Assembly: GCA_022843785.1 (NCBI GenBank)
Contig: JALHMZ010000021.1
Location: 1 to 46,420 of the forward strand
Direction: 5' to 3'
From: Nitrospira sp.
Lineage (GTDB): Bacteria > Nitrospirota > Nitrospiria > Nitrospirales > Nitrospiraceae
DNA length: 46,420 bases
The notes beneath the pieces are model-generated. The model ran no database searches. It was given only the letters and a program-made list of their open reading frames with translations, and was not told where the DNA came from. Positions 28,477-36,270 of the stretch are shown here, in pieces. Made by a program: the position numbers and the translations under genes. The first letter of the stretch is position 1; each line of letters starts with the position of its first letter.

Positions 28477-28576
28477 CCGGCTGAAGACGTCGATGTTACA
28501 TTTTCTTCGAATGGTGATGCACTGCTGGTACGGGAATGCTAAATCTTGGAACCGGTTCCGTGGTTCCACCATTGAA

Positions 28577-28605
28577 TTGACTCTCTTCCGACCCCTTCAT
28601 ATAAT
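28577..28605 (+). promoter_or_regulatory. Strong sigma-70 promoter of the MutL-like operon
   Basis: TTGACT (28577-28582) and a perfect TATAAT (28600-28605) are spaced by 17 bp. Transcription should start near 28612, about 55 nt upstream of the ATG at 28668. It is the only good promoter seen ahead of the unknown gene cluster, so it probably drives it. Confidence 0.85.
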
Positions 28606-28667
28606 GCGGCTCGCTGGTGGTTTCCTTTGTCTGCCAAACACTTATGCCACTACCGTCCAAGGGTCGC

Positions 28668-29015
28668 ATGGCTGAAAAACTGGCTCAAATTCAAGCCGGT
28701 TTCCGCCATGCTTTTGCTGTTCGGCCTGAATCTCAGCCCCTCTCCATTGACGATGTCGAACTCATGGAGCGTGTCGCCGATGTCATTGTGAAACGTGGCA
28801 TGGCGGCGCCGGCGACGGTGTTCCTCGAATCGATGGGGCCGATGAATTTTCTGGGAAGCCAAGCGCTGCAGTTTTTCACTCCGATCATCGAGTGTGCCTT
28901 CAAGGTGAAGGAAGTCGAGCAAGTGGCCCGGTTGCTCGAACGTCGAGAGACGATTCCCCAGCTGATCGCTGTTATTGAGGCGAAGTCCTCGATCGTCAGG
29001 GCGTCGGCTCAATGA
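28668..29015 (+). CDS. Small conserved-looking protein, 115 aa, ahead of the MutL-like ATPase
   Basis: No family is recognised. The ATG at 28668 gives MAEKLAQIQAGFRHAFAVRP; two earlier in-frame starts exist. It is helical, with SIDDVELMERVADVIVKRGM, a small Gly/Pro part (FLESMGPMNFLGSQALQFFT) and KEVEQVARLLERRETIPQLI. No catalytic motif or membrane segment is visible. The end overlaps the next gene's start (ATGA), so it is made together with the ATPase. An accessory or assembly subunit is plausible. Confidence 0.65.
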   Translation: MAEKLAQIQAGFRHAFAVRPESQPLSIDDVELMERVADVIVKRGMAAPATVFLESMGPMNFLGSQALQFFTPIIECAFKVKEVEQVARLLERRETIPQLIAVIEAKSSIVRASAQ

Positions 29016-30844
29016 CAGCTGCCGCGTCCAGCCCGCCCAAGATTGATCGTCCGTTGAACGTCATCGTCGCCACCGACTGTGGTAGCACAACGACCAAAGC
29101 CATTCTCATCGAAAAAGTCGGAGACGAGTACCGTCAGACCTATCGCGGTGAAGCGCCGACGACGGTCGAAGCGCCGTTCGAAGATGTGACGCGTGGCGTG
29201 CTGAATGCCATTGCCGAAATCGAAGAACTGTCCGGGCGCAAGATTCTCGACGGCGATAAGATCATCACGCCTTGCCGGGATGCCAAGACCGGTGTCGATA
29301 TCTACATCTCTACCAGCAGCGCAGGCGGCGGTTTGCAGATGATGGTGACCGGTGTGGTCCAGAATATGACGGGTGAGAGCGCGCAGCGTGCGGCGCTGGG
29401 CGCCGGGGCCATCGTGATCGATGTGCTGGCTTCCAACGACGGGCGTCTTCCTCACGAGAAGATCGAACGCATCAGAACGATGCGGCCGGACATGATCTTG
29501 ATGTCCGGCGGTACGGACGGCGGAGCGGTGACGCACGTGGTGGAAATGGCCGAGTATATTGCCGCGGCAGAGCCCCGGCCGCGGTTCGGGGCGACCTACA
29601 AGCTCCCGCTGATCTATGCCGGCAACAAGGAGGCGCAGGGGCAGGTCAACAAAATCCTTGGCGAGAAGTCCGCCTTGGTGGTGACGGACAATATTCGTCC
29701 GGTATTGGAGCGGGAGAATCTCTCGCCTGCCCGCAACAAGATTCACGATCTGTTTCTCGAACACGTGATGCAGCAGGCGCCCGGCTACAGGAAATTGATC
29801 GACATGGCGGGCGCGCCGATTATGCCGACGCCGGCCGCCGTCGGCGTGATTATGGAAACGATTGCCAAGCGCGAACACTTGAATCTTATCGGCGTGGATA
29901 TCGGCGGCGCGACGACCGACGTGTTTTCGGTTTTCGAAGGAATGTTCAATCGGACCGTCAGCGCCAACCTAGGCATGTCCTACAGTATTTCCAACGTGCT
30001 GGCCGAGGCGGGATTGGCCAACATCATGCGCTGGGTGCCCTTTACGATCGATGAACAGACGCTGCGCAATCGGATCAAGAACAAGATGATCAGGCCGACC
30101 ACGATTCCACAGACGCTCGATGAGCTGCAAATCGAACATGCCATCTCACGTGAGGCGTTGCGGTTGGCGCTGATCCACCATAAATCGCTGGCGACCGGCT
30201 TGAAAGGCGTGCAACAGGAGCGGACGATTTCCGATGTTTTTGAGCAGCAGACGTCCGGCAAGACGCTGATCGACATGCTGAAGCTGGATCTGATCGTCGG
30301 CAGCGGCGGCATTCTTTCCCATGCGCCGAGACGGATCCAGTCGATGGTGATGATGGTGGATGCCTACGAGCCGTTGGGGTTCACGAGGCTCTCTGTCGAC
30401 AGCATCTTTATGATGCCGCACCTTGGGGTCCTGTCGACGATCGATGAAAAGGCCGCGACAGATGTGTTTGTCCGGGACTGCATGGTCTATCTGGGCACCT
30501 GTATCGCGCCGATCGGGCAGGGAAAAGACGGGGAGCGATGCGCCGACTATGAGCTCGCACTTCCTGACGGGAAGACAGTGGCGGATCAGCTGAAATTCGG
30601 CGACCTCCGGCTCTATCCGCTGGAGTCTGGAAAAAAGGCAACCGTGACCATGAGACCGGCCAAATCGGTGAACCTCGGCGCAGGCGCCGGTGTCACGGTC
30701 ACACGAGAGGTGCAGGGTGGGGTCGTCGGCTTGATGCTCGATGGGCGGGGCCGTCCGTTACAATTGCCGACCGATCAGCAGGCGCGTGTTGCGTTGCTTA
30801 CGAAATGGTTCGATGCTGTTGGATTGTATCCTAAGGGGAGTTGA
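29012..30844 (+). CDS. MutL/GlmL-type ASKHA ATPase
   Basis: This 610-aa protein has an actin/Hsp70-like nucleotide fold. Phosphate 1 motif DCGSTTTKAILIE is near 22-34, phosphate 2 motif GVDIGGATTDVFSV near 294-307 and the adenosine motif IVGSGGILSHAP near 426-437. This order, and the family's similarity to the glutamate mutase accessory protein MutL/GlmL, are clear. GlmL is thought to serve B12-dependent glutamate mutase, but no mutase gene is near. Here it is followed by membrane and barrel proteins of unknown role, which suggests it works with a different complex. It starts by overlap with the 115-aa gene. Confidence 0.8.
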   Translation: MTAAASSPPKIDRPLNVIVATDCGSTTTKAILIEKVGDEYRQTYRGEAPTTVEAPFEDVTRGVLNAIAEIEELSGRKILDGDKIITPCRDAKTGVDIYISTSSAGGGLQMMVTGVVQNMTGESAQRAALGAGAIVIDVLASNDGRLPHEKIERIRTMRPDMILMSGGTDGGAVTHVVEMAEYIAAAEPRPRFGATYKLPLIYAGNKEAQGQVNKILGEKSALVVTDNIRPVLERENLSPARNKIHDLFLEHVMQQAPGYRKLIDMAGAPIMPTPAAVGVIMETIAKREHLNLIGVDIGGATTDVFSVFEGMFNRTVSANLGMSYSISNVLAEAGLANIMRWVPFTIDEQTLRNRIKNKMIRPTTIPQTLDELQIEHAISREALRLALIHHKSLATGLKGVQQERTISDVFEQQTSGKTLIDMLKLDLIVGSGGILSHAPRRIQSMVMMVDAYEPLGFTRLSVDSIFMMPHLGVLSTIDEKAATDVFVRDCMVYLGTCIAPIGQGKDGERCADYELALPDGKTVADQLKFGDLRLYPLESGKKATVTMRPAKSVNLGAGAGVTVTREVQGGVVGLMLDGRGRPLQLPTDQQARVALLTKWFDAVGLYPKGS

Positions 30845-30850
30845 TAGCAG

Positions 30851-30913
30851 ATAGCGTATGGCTGATAGCACACAATCACAGGGTCTCATGTTTGTGCCAT
30901 TAGCCATATGCCA
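30851..30913. repeat. Short-word repeat hairpin after the MutL-like gene
   Basis: The left arm ATAGCGTATGGCTGATAGCA (30851 onward) is largely complementary to the right arm TGTGCCATTAGCCATATGCC (30893 onward), separated by a 20-nt loop. Both arms are made of the repeated words ATAGC/GATAGC and GCCATTAGCC. It sits inside the operon gap of about 97 bp and has no T tract. Confidence 0.7.
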
Positions 30914-30941
30914 TCAGCCATTTGCTCTGAGGTTTTAGACG

Positions 30942-32066
30942 ATGGCCCACAGTTACACCCCCGGTCTCACTGTTACTGACTCCACCGTCATTCGTAGGCG
31001 GCGGATCTTGCCGCTTCTCGGCACGGTGCTGGTCAAGGTCGGTGACCCTGTCCGATCAAATCAGCCGGTGGCCCGCGCTGAGTTGCCGGGCAAGGTCTAT
31101 CCGCTGAATCTTGCGAACCAGCTGGGTGTGGCTCCCAATGAGATCACGGAGTACTTGATCAAGAAGGGCGGCGATATCGTTCAGAAGGACGACATTCTTG
31201 CGGAGAACAAGCCGCTGTTTAAATGGCTCAAAACTGAAATTCGCTCCCCCATCACCGGTACGGTCGAATCGGTTTCGACAGTGACGGGGCAAGTCCTGCT
31301 GCGGGAACCGCCGCGGGTCCTCGAACTGCTGGGTTATGTGGATGGAACGGTCACGGAGATTCATCCTCAACAGGGTGTGACCATCGAATGTGCGTGCAGC
31401 ATGGTTCAAGGGATCTTCGGCATCGGTGGGGAGACCTACGGCGAGTTGCTCATGGCCGTGGCTGCTCCCGATGAGGCCCTGACCCCGGCTCATGTGAAGC
31501 CGGACATGAAGGGAAAAATTGTGGTTGGCGGGTCATTCTTGCCCGCCGATACGATGGTGAAGGCGAAAGAAGTCGGCGTGGCGGGCCTTGTGGTCGGCGG
31601 CATCCATGACAAGGATCTGCGGGCGCTCTTGGGCTATGACTTGGGCGTTGCAATCACAGGAGCCGAACAGGTCGGGTTTACACTGATCCTCACCGAGGGG
31701 TTCGGCGCAATCCCGATGGCGCACAAGACCTTTGCGCTCCTCTCCGCCCACGCCGGTGCCAAGGCGTCGATCTCAGGCGCCACGCAGATCAGAGCCGGTG
31801 TCATTCGCCCTGAGATTATCATTCCTCGGACGGGGACACAGACGGGTTCCATTACGCAGCCACAGCGAGCGGGAATTCGTTTAGGCGATCCGGTCCGCAT
31901 CATTCGTGACCCGTTGTTCGGCAAGATCGGCGAAGTATCAGCCTTGCCGCCGGATCTCACGAAGATTCCGACCGAGAGCGAAGTGCGAGTGCTGGAGGTA
32001 CGGTTTCCCGATGGGCAGGTCGCGGTGATTCCACGGACCAATATCGAAGTCATTGAAGGAACGTAG
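30942..32066 (+). CDS. RnfC-like / barrel-sandwich hybrid domain protein of unknown role
   Basis: This 374-aa protein is predicted soluble. The N-terminal part reads GTVLVKVGDPVRSNQPVARA and, later, RSPITGTVESVSTVTGQVLL, both like barrel-sandwich (lipoyl/RnfC-like) strands, with repeated short GxV turns. The middle has a GGIHDKDLRALLGYDLGVAI segment. The C-terminal part contains SH3/KOW-like strands (DPVRIIRDPLFGKIGEVSAL). No lipoyl-lysine motif (such as DKA or MKM) and no iron-sulfur cysteines are seen, so it is not RnfC itself. It is the third gene of the MutL-like operon. Confidence 0.55.
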   Translation: MAHSYTPGLTVTDSTVIRRRRILPLLGTVLVKVGDPVRSNQPVARAELPGKVYPLNLANQLGVAPNEITEYLIKKGGDIVQKDDILAENKPLFKWLKTEIRSPITGTVESVSTVTGQVLLREPPRVLELLGYVDGTVTEIHPQQGVTIECACSMVQGIFGIGGETYGELLMAVAAPDEALTPAHVKPDMKGKIVVGGSFLPADTMVKAKEVGVAGLVVGGIHDKDLRALLGYDLGVAITGAEQVGFTLILTEGFGAIPMAHKTFALLSAHAGAKASISGATQIRAGVIRPEIIIPRTGTQTGSITQPQRAGIRLGDPVRIIRDPLFGKIGEVSALPPDLTKIPTESEVRVLEVRFPDGQVAVIPRTNIEVIEGT

Positions 32067-32207
32067 GAGCGGTGAGGGGTAAGGGGTGAGGCGTGAGGAG
32101 TGTGGAGAAGACGTGAAGAGCAAGGGGTGAAGGGGACGTGAGGCGTGAGGCGTAAGGGGAAAAGGCGTGAAGGGACCGAAGAAGACGTGAGACGAGAAGT
32201 TTCAAAT
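32067..32207. repeat. Short-word repeat array between the barrel protein and the DUF6754-type gene
   Basis: The sequence is a degenerate series of GTGAGG, GTAAGGGG and GAAGACGTGAAG words on one strand. The open frame of the next gene runs back into it, giving a false N-terminus rich in Arg and Lys. It has no hairpin arms of the clear kind seen in the neighbouring gaps. Confidence 0.65.
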
Positions 32208-33467
32208 GTGAGACGGGGAAGCAGAGGGGTGCTATTTGTATGCACTCTGCTGTCTGCACTCATGTCTGTCTGGTTTTGTGTTCCTGCGTCGGCGCAATCG
32301 GCGTTGCCTGCTCCGGCTGGGGTGCGCGTGATCGATACGCCGAATGATGGCGGCGCGAGTCTCACCGTGCTCTGGGCACCCGGCGATGTGGATTCTCCTA
32401 ATGCGCGCTATCAGATCTTGTTCGGTGAGGGCGGCGTTGTTGATCCTGCAGCGCTGAAGGTGATTGCGGAGTTTTCAGCCGATACTCGATTCGTGAAGGA
32501 CGTCAAATCCACCTGGTGGACGAGGGAGGCAGAGAAGACCTGGCATCAATATGTGATCCGGAACGGGAAAGACGCTGAGATAAAGGACGGTAGGGCGTAT
32601 ACGGTCGCGGTGGTACTGCTTAAAGGGGAAGACCGGGCCATGAGTTCATTCGTTCAGGCCACTCCTGCCCCCAATTGGTTCAATTGGAACCAGCTCAATA
32701 ACCTGATCCTGGCCCTGTCGTTCGGTGGAATTGTGTTCTATGCCATCAGCCATGCCAAGCGGAATGAGATCTTTCTGCGGCGTATCCCCGGTCTCGACGC
32801 GGTCGATGAGGCCATTGGTCGGGCGACTGAGTTGGGCAAGCCGATTTTGTATTTGACCGGCGCGCACGATATGAGCGATCCCTCGACGATCGCAGCGGCG
32901 GTGATCCTTGGCCGTGTCGCAAAGCGCACCGCAGCCTATGAGACTGAGCTGATGGTGCCCCATCGAGATCCGATCACGATGGCCGTCTGCCAGGAGATCA
33001 CAAAACAAGCCTACTTAGAGGCAGGTAAGCCGGATCTCTTCAAAGAAGACTCGAACTTTTTTATCACTTCCGATCAATTCAGTTATACGGCAGCAGTCGA
33101 CGGGATCATGCTTCGCAAGAAGCCGGCGGCAAACTTTTTTATGGGCTCCTACTTCGCCGAATCGCTGCTGCTTACAGAAACCGGTGCGAGCACCGGTGCC
33201 ATTCAGATCGCCGGGACGGATTCGGATCACCAGCTTCCGTTTTTCGTGACCACGTGCGACTACACGCTGATCGGCGAAGAACTGTACGCTGCCAGCGCCT
33301 ATCTGTCCAAAGAGCCGGTTCAGATCGGCACCCTCCGCGGGCAGGATATCGGGAAAGCTATCATCTTGAGTGCCATCGTCATCGGCACGGTGTTGGCGAC
33401 CATCGGCGTCGTCACGGGCGCGCAATGGCCGTCTCTGTTTCTGGACTTCTTCAAGGATGTGAAATGA
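32208..33467 (+). CDS. DUF6754-type membrane protein with an N-terminal fibronectin-like domain
   Basis: With a GTG start at 32208 the protein is 419 aa and opens with a good signal peptide (RRGSRGVLFVCTLLSALMSVW, cleaved near ASAQ). An in-frame extension upstream is only repeat sequence. A fibronectin-type III-like segment follows (PAPAGVRVIDTPNDGGASLT onward to about residue 150). A transmembrane helix (LILALSFGGIVFYAISHAK) and a cytosolic-type domain with LYLTGAHDMSDPSTIAAAV follow, and a final helix near the C-terminus. The middle matches my memory of DUF6754. The function is unknown. The stop overlaps the next gene (ATGA). Confidence 0.6.
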   Translation: MRRGSRGVLFVCTLLSALMSVWFCVPASAQSALPAPAGVRVIDTPNDGGASLTVLWAPGDVDSPNARYQILFGEGGVVDPAALKVIAEFSADTRFVKDVKSTWWTREAEKTWHQYVIRNGKDAEIKDGRAYTVAVVLLKGEDRAMSSFVQATPAPNWFNWNQLNNLILALSFGGIVFYAISHAKRNEIFLRRIPGLDAVDEAIGRATELGKPILYLTGAHDMSDPSTIAAAVILGRVAKRTAAYETELMVPHRDPITMAVCQEITKQAYLEAGKPDLFKEDSNFFITSDQFSYTAAVDGIMLRKKPAANFFMGSYFAESLLLTETGASTGAIQIAGTDSDHQLPFFVTTCDYTLIGEELYAASAYLSKEPVQIGTLRGQDIGKAIILSAIVIGTVLATIGVVTGAQWPSLFLDFFKDVK

Positions 33468-34114
33468 TCTTCCTGCGCAGGCAATTACCATTGCTGATTA
33501 CGATGATCACCGGGTTGCTCTTCGCCGGGCAGTATTACGTGCCGCATCCGGCCTCGGAACAACTGCTGACATCCGCCACTAAATGGCTGCAGATCGTCGG
33601 CGGCTTTGCGCTGGTCTTGGGGGTGACGAGCTTATTCCATCAACATGCGGCCAAAATCAGAAGGAAGGAAGAGGGGTGGGGCTATAGCCTCGTGCTTTAT
33701 GCCGGGATGCTGGGGACGATTGCGGTCGGACTTTGGGCCAACGGGAAGGAAAGCATCGAAGGGGCAGTCACCGCGTTCGGCTGGGTCTATTCCTACATGC
33801 TGGTGCCGCTCCAGGGCACCATGTTCGCGATCTTAGCCTTCTTCATTGCCTCCGCCGCCTATCGCTCGTTTCGAGCCAGGAGTCGTGAAGCTGCAGTGCT
33901 CTTGATTGCGGCGGTGATCGTCATGATGGGCCGCGTCCCGCTGGGTGAATATCTGATTCCCCTGAGCGGCGATGTTTCGCAATGGATTCTGAATGTGCTG
34001 AATGCATCGGTGCGCCGCGCCATCCTGATTGGTGTGAGTCTCGGCGCGGTGGCCTTGTCATTCAAGATCATCTTCGGCGTCGAACGGTCGTATCTTGGAG
34101 GCGGCAAGGAATAG
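33464..34114 (+). CDS. Multi-pass membrane protein, 216 aa, unknown function
   Basis: The ATG at 33464 overlaps the preceding stop by 4 bp. About six transmembrane segments are visible: near residues 9-27, 42-60, 78-95, 112-131, 144-162 and 187-206. Charged loops such as HQHAAKIRRKEEGWG lie between them. There are no conserved catalytic residues that I can recognise. It may be a membrane partner of the DUF6754-type protein, with which it is translationally coupled. Confidence 0.6.
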   Translation: MIFLRRQLPLLITMITGLLFAGQYYVPHPASEQLLTSATKWLQIVGGFALVLGVTSLFHQHAAKIRRKEEGWGYSLVLYAGMLGTIAVGLWANGKESIEGAVTAFGWVYSYMLVPLQGTMFAILAFFIASAAYRSFRARSREAAVLLIAAVIVMMGRVPLGEYLIPLSGDVSQWILNVLNASVRRAILIGVSLGAVALSFKIIFGVERSYLGGGKE

Positions 34115-34120
34115 TGTACG

Positions 34121-34213
34121 TGGTGAGTAGTAAGTGGCAAGTAGTGAGTGGCGAGAGGAGGACGAGTCGTGCACATAGCATGTCGCCGTACCCCTCACGC
34201 CTCACCCCTGACG
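34121..34213. repeat. Short-word repeat array before the 280-aa gene
   Basis: The first part repeats AGTAGTAAGTGGCAAGTAGT-type words (34121-34165), and the second part has CCCCTCACGCCTCACCCCTG (about 34191-34210). The words match those used at 16190-16380 and 32067-32207. The two halves are not complementary to each other over a long distance. Confidence 0.6.
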
Positions 34214-34220
34214 TGATGTT

Positions 34221-35063
34221 GTGGTTATGACCTTTTCCGAAAGAATGCTCAAGATCGACCGACGGATCATCTTCCTGGTGATCGGTCTGTGCACGCTGTT
34301 GCCCTTGCTCTATCCGGTCGGACTTCCGATCAAGATTTCGTCTGAAGTACGCGGCGTCTACAACCATATCGAATCGTTGCCGGAGCGGTCTGTGTTTTTC
34401 ATGTCGTTCGATTTCGACCCGGCCTCGAAACCGGAATTGCATCCGCAGGCGATCGCGCTGCTTCGGCACGCCTTCCGGAAGAATCTGCGTGTGGTGACGA
34501 TGACGCTGTGGGTGACGGGCACCGGCTTGGCCGATCAAATCGTGACACAAGTGGCGAAGGAGATGGGGAAGGAAAACGGCAAAGATTATGTCTTTCTCGG
34601 CTGGAGTCCCGGCAATACAGCCGTTATCATCAACCTTGGTCAAAATCTCTATAACACCTTTCCCAGCGATTACGGCGGCAAGCCGACGAAGGGACTTCCC
34701 GTGCTGGACGGCGTACAGAGTCTGAAGGATGTGACGTATCTGGTCAGCCTGGGTGCAGGCAATCCCGGAGTTGAAGCCTGGTATGTGTTCGGCAAGGACA
34801 AATACAAGTTTGAGATGGGAGGCGGTTGCACGGGGGTGATGGCGCCGGGACTCTATCCTCTATTGAGAAGCGGGCAGATCAACGGTCTTATCGGTGGCTT
34901 GCGTGGCGCGGCGGAATACGAAAGCTTGATCGATCAGAAGGGCAAGGCTGTGGCCGGCATGGATGCGCAGTCGGCGACACATGTGGCCATCATCGTGTTG
35001 GTGATCATCTGCAATCTCTTTTACTTCAGCATGCGGCGAACGGCGCGGGAGCAGAGTGGGTAA
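34221..35063 (+). CDS. Membrane-anchored protein of unknown function, 280 aa
   Basis: A GTG at 34221 or an ATG at 34227 opens the frame. One transmembrane helix is at about 13-33 (IIFLVIGLCTLLPLLYPVGL), and another is near the C-terminus (about 250-268, VAIIVLVIICNLFYF). Between them is a large extracytoplasmic domain with FFMSFDFDPASKPELHPQAI and DYVFLGWSPGNTAVIINLGQ, which look like a Rossmann-type alpha/beta domain. No catalytic motif is recognised. Its stop codon starts palindromic unit C. It follows two other membrane genes in the same cluster. Confidence 0.6.
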   Translation: MVMTFSERMLKIDRRIIFLVIGLCTLLPLLYPVGLPIKISSEVRGVYNHIESLPERSVFFMSFDFDPASKPELHPQAIALLRHAFRKNLRVVTMTLWVTGTGLADQIVTQVAKEMGKENGKDYVFLGWSPGNTAVIINLGQNLYNTFPSDYGGKPTKGLPVLDGVQSLKDVTYLVSLGAGNPGVEAWYVFGKDKYKFEMGGGCTGVMAPGLYPLLRSGQINGLIGGLRGAAEYESLIDQKGKAVAGMDAQSATHVAIIVLVIICNLFYFSMRRTAREQSG

Positions 35064-35225
35064 GCGGCCCGGCGAGTCCCCTGTGCTCGCCCAACGCGCA
35101 CACGGGACTTAATCAAATTGTTATCAGAACGATAGGTGCTCGCTTGGGAAAAGGTCACGTCTCGGCGTGATCAGGGTTGGGCGGGTGGGGATGTGCGCGC
35201 AGTAGGGGACTCATCCGGACCGCTT
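35062..35225. repeat. Long palindromic unit (C), anchored on the stop codon of the 280-aa gene
   Basis: The left arm AAGCGGCCCGGCGAGTCCCC (35062-35082) pairs with the right arm (35204-35225) over about 18-20 bp. The inner part holds GCTCGCCCAACGCGC near 35085, and CGCCCAAC can pair with GTTGGGCG near 35176. The unit includes the stop codon of the preceding gene. Its inner motif matches unit B at 26741-26854. No T tract follows. Confidence 0.75.
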
Positions 35226-35280
35226 TGGGGGTGAGTAGAGGAGTATCGGTCATTTTTCGGTGTTGGAGATAAGCAAGATT

Positions 35281-36030
35281 ATGGACGCAACGGTACTCGG
35301 AGCGTGGGTGGCGACAGGCTTGACCCTGTGTATTTTCTCGTTCCTGTACAAAGATAACGCGTTGTTCAAGCTGGCGGAACATCTCTATGTGGGTGTGTCG
35401 GTCGGGTACACGATCGTGAAGGCGTACGACACGGTGATCGTACACTTAATCGTCAAGCCGATTGTCGAACAAGGTGAGTATGCCCTGTTGATTCCTGTCG
35501 CCATTGGCATGCTCATGCTGACACGTTATGTGCCGAAGGCTGCCTGGCTGTCCCGCTACGCCTTCGCTTTTATCGTGGGGGTCGGATCGGGACTCGCGAT
35601 TCCACGCACGATTTCATCGTTTATCTTGCGACAGATTGAGGATACGGTCAGGCCCCTGCTGTCGTTGGCCGGCGGAGATGGCGTGACCTTCTCGATGAAT
35701 CTCCTGAACCCGTCGAGCAGCATCAACGTCATCATCATTTTGGTCGGCGTGATCTCCGTGCTGTTCTATTTCTTTTTCTCGATCGAGCACAGCGGGCCTG
35801 GCAAAGTTGTCGCGAGAACCGGCGTGATGTTTTTGATGATCGCGTTCGGCGCAGCCTTCGGCTATACCGTGATGGCGCGTATGTCGCTTCTGATCGGCAG
35901 ACTGACCGACCTGATCGAATTCTCGGATGCGTCATACGGGAATCCGACACTCTGGCTGGCTATCCTGACTATCGGGGCGCTCATTGTGCTGAGCAGACGG
36001 TCGAGTCCTAGTGAGCAGGAAAAACAATAG
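35281..36030 (+). CDS. Multi-pass membrane protein, 249 aa, unknown function
   Basis: The start at 35281 gives MDATVLGAWVATGLTLCIFS; a GTG at 35260 is an alternative. About six or seven membrane helices are seen, near residues 7-22, 38-55, 65-83, 94-114, 142-163, 180-197 and 216-238. It has no recognisable catalytic residues. It belongs to the block of unknown membrane proteins after the MutL-like gene and is separated from the preceding gene by the palindrome (unit C). Confidence 0.6.
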   Translation: MDATVLGAWVATGLTLCIFSFLYKDNALFKLAEHLYVGVSVGYTIVKAYDTVIVHLIVKPIVEQGEYALLIPVAIGMLMLTRYVPKAAWLSRYAFAFIVGVGSGLAIPRTISSFILRQIEDTVRPLLSLAGGDGVTFSMNLLNPSSSINVIIILVGVISVLFYFFFSIEHSGPGKVVARTGVMFLMIAFGAAFGYTVMARMSLLIGRLTDLIEFSDASYGNPTLWLAILTIGALIVLSRRSSPSEQEKQ

Positions 36031-36262
36031 GTCTGTCTCGTTTGTCTGGTTTGTTTGGTTTATCTGGTTTGTTTAGCGCGATGGGATTGTTGCTTTTGGC
36101 CTCTTGACGAAATGGTCCATGGTCCGGATAGACTGCACCAACGAAATGGAAACTATTCTTACGAGACAAACCAAACAGACCAAATAGACGAGACAGACGA
36201 GCTACACCAGACAGACCGAATTCACCAAATAGACCAAACCAACGAAATAGACCAAACAGACC
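36031..36262. repeat. Short-word repeat array with inverted arms before the Memo-like gene
   Basis: The left arm (36031-36076) repeats GTTTGTCTGGTTTG words; the right arm (36161-36262) repeats the complement, such as AAACCAAACAGACC and AATAGACCAAACCAACG. The two can pair over tens of bases. The array occupies nearly the whole gap. The frame of the following gene extends back through it and would add a meaningless Thr/Asp/Gln-rich segment. Confidence 0.8.
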
Positions 36263-36270
36263 TTTTCATC

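Noticed and set aside
28128..28484. 118-codon plus-strand ORF opposite the BrnT gene
   Set aside because: It is antisense to the toxin, which has a clear family match and promoter, so this is its shadow.
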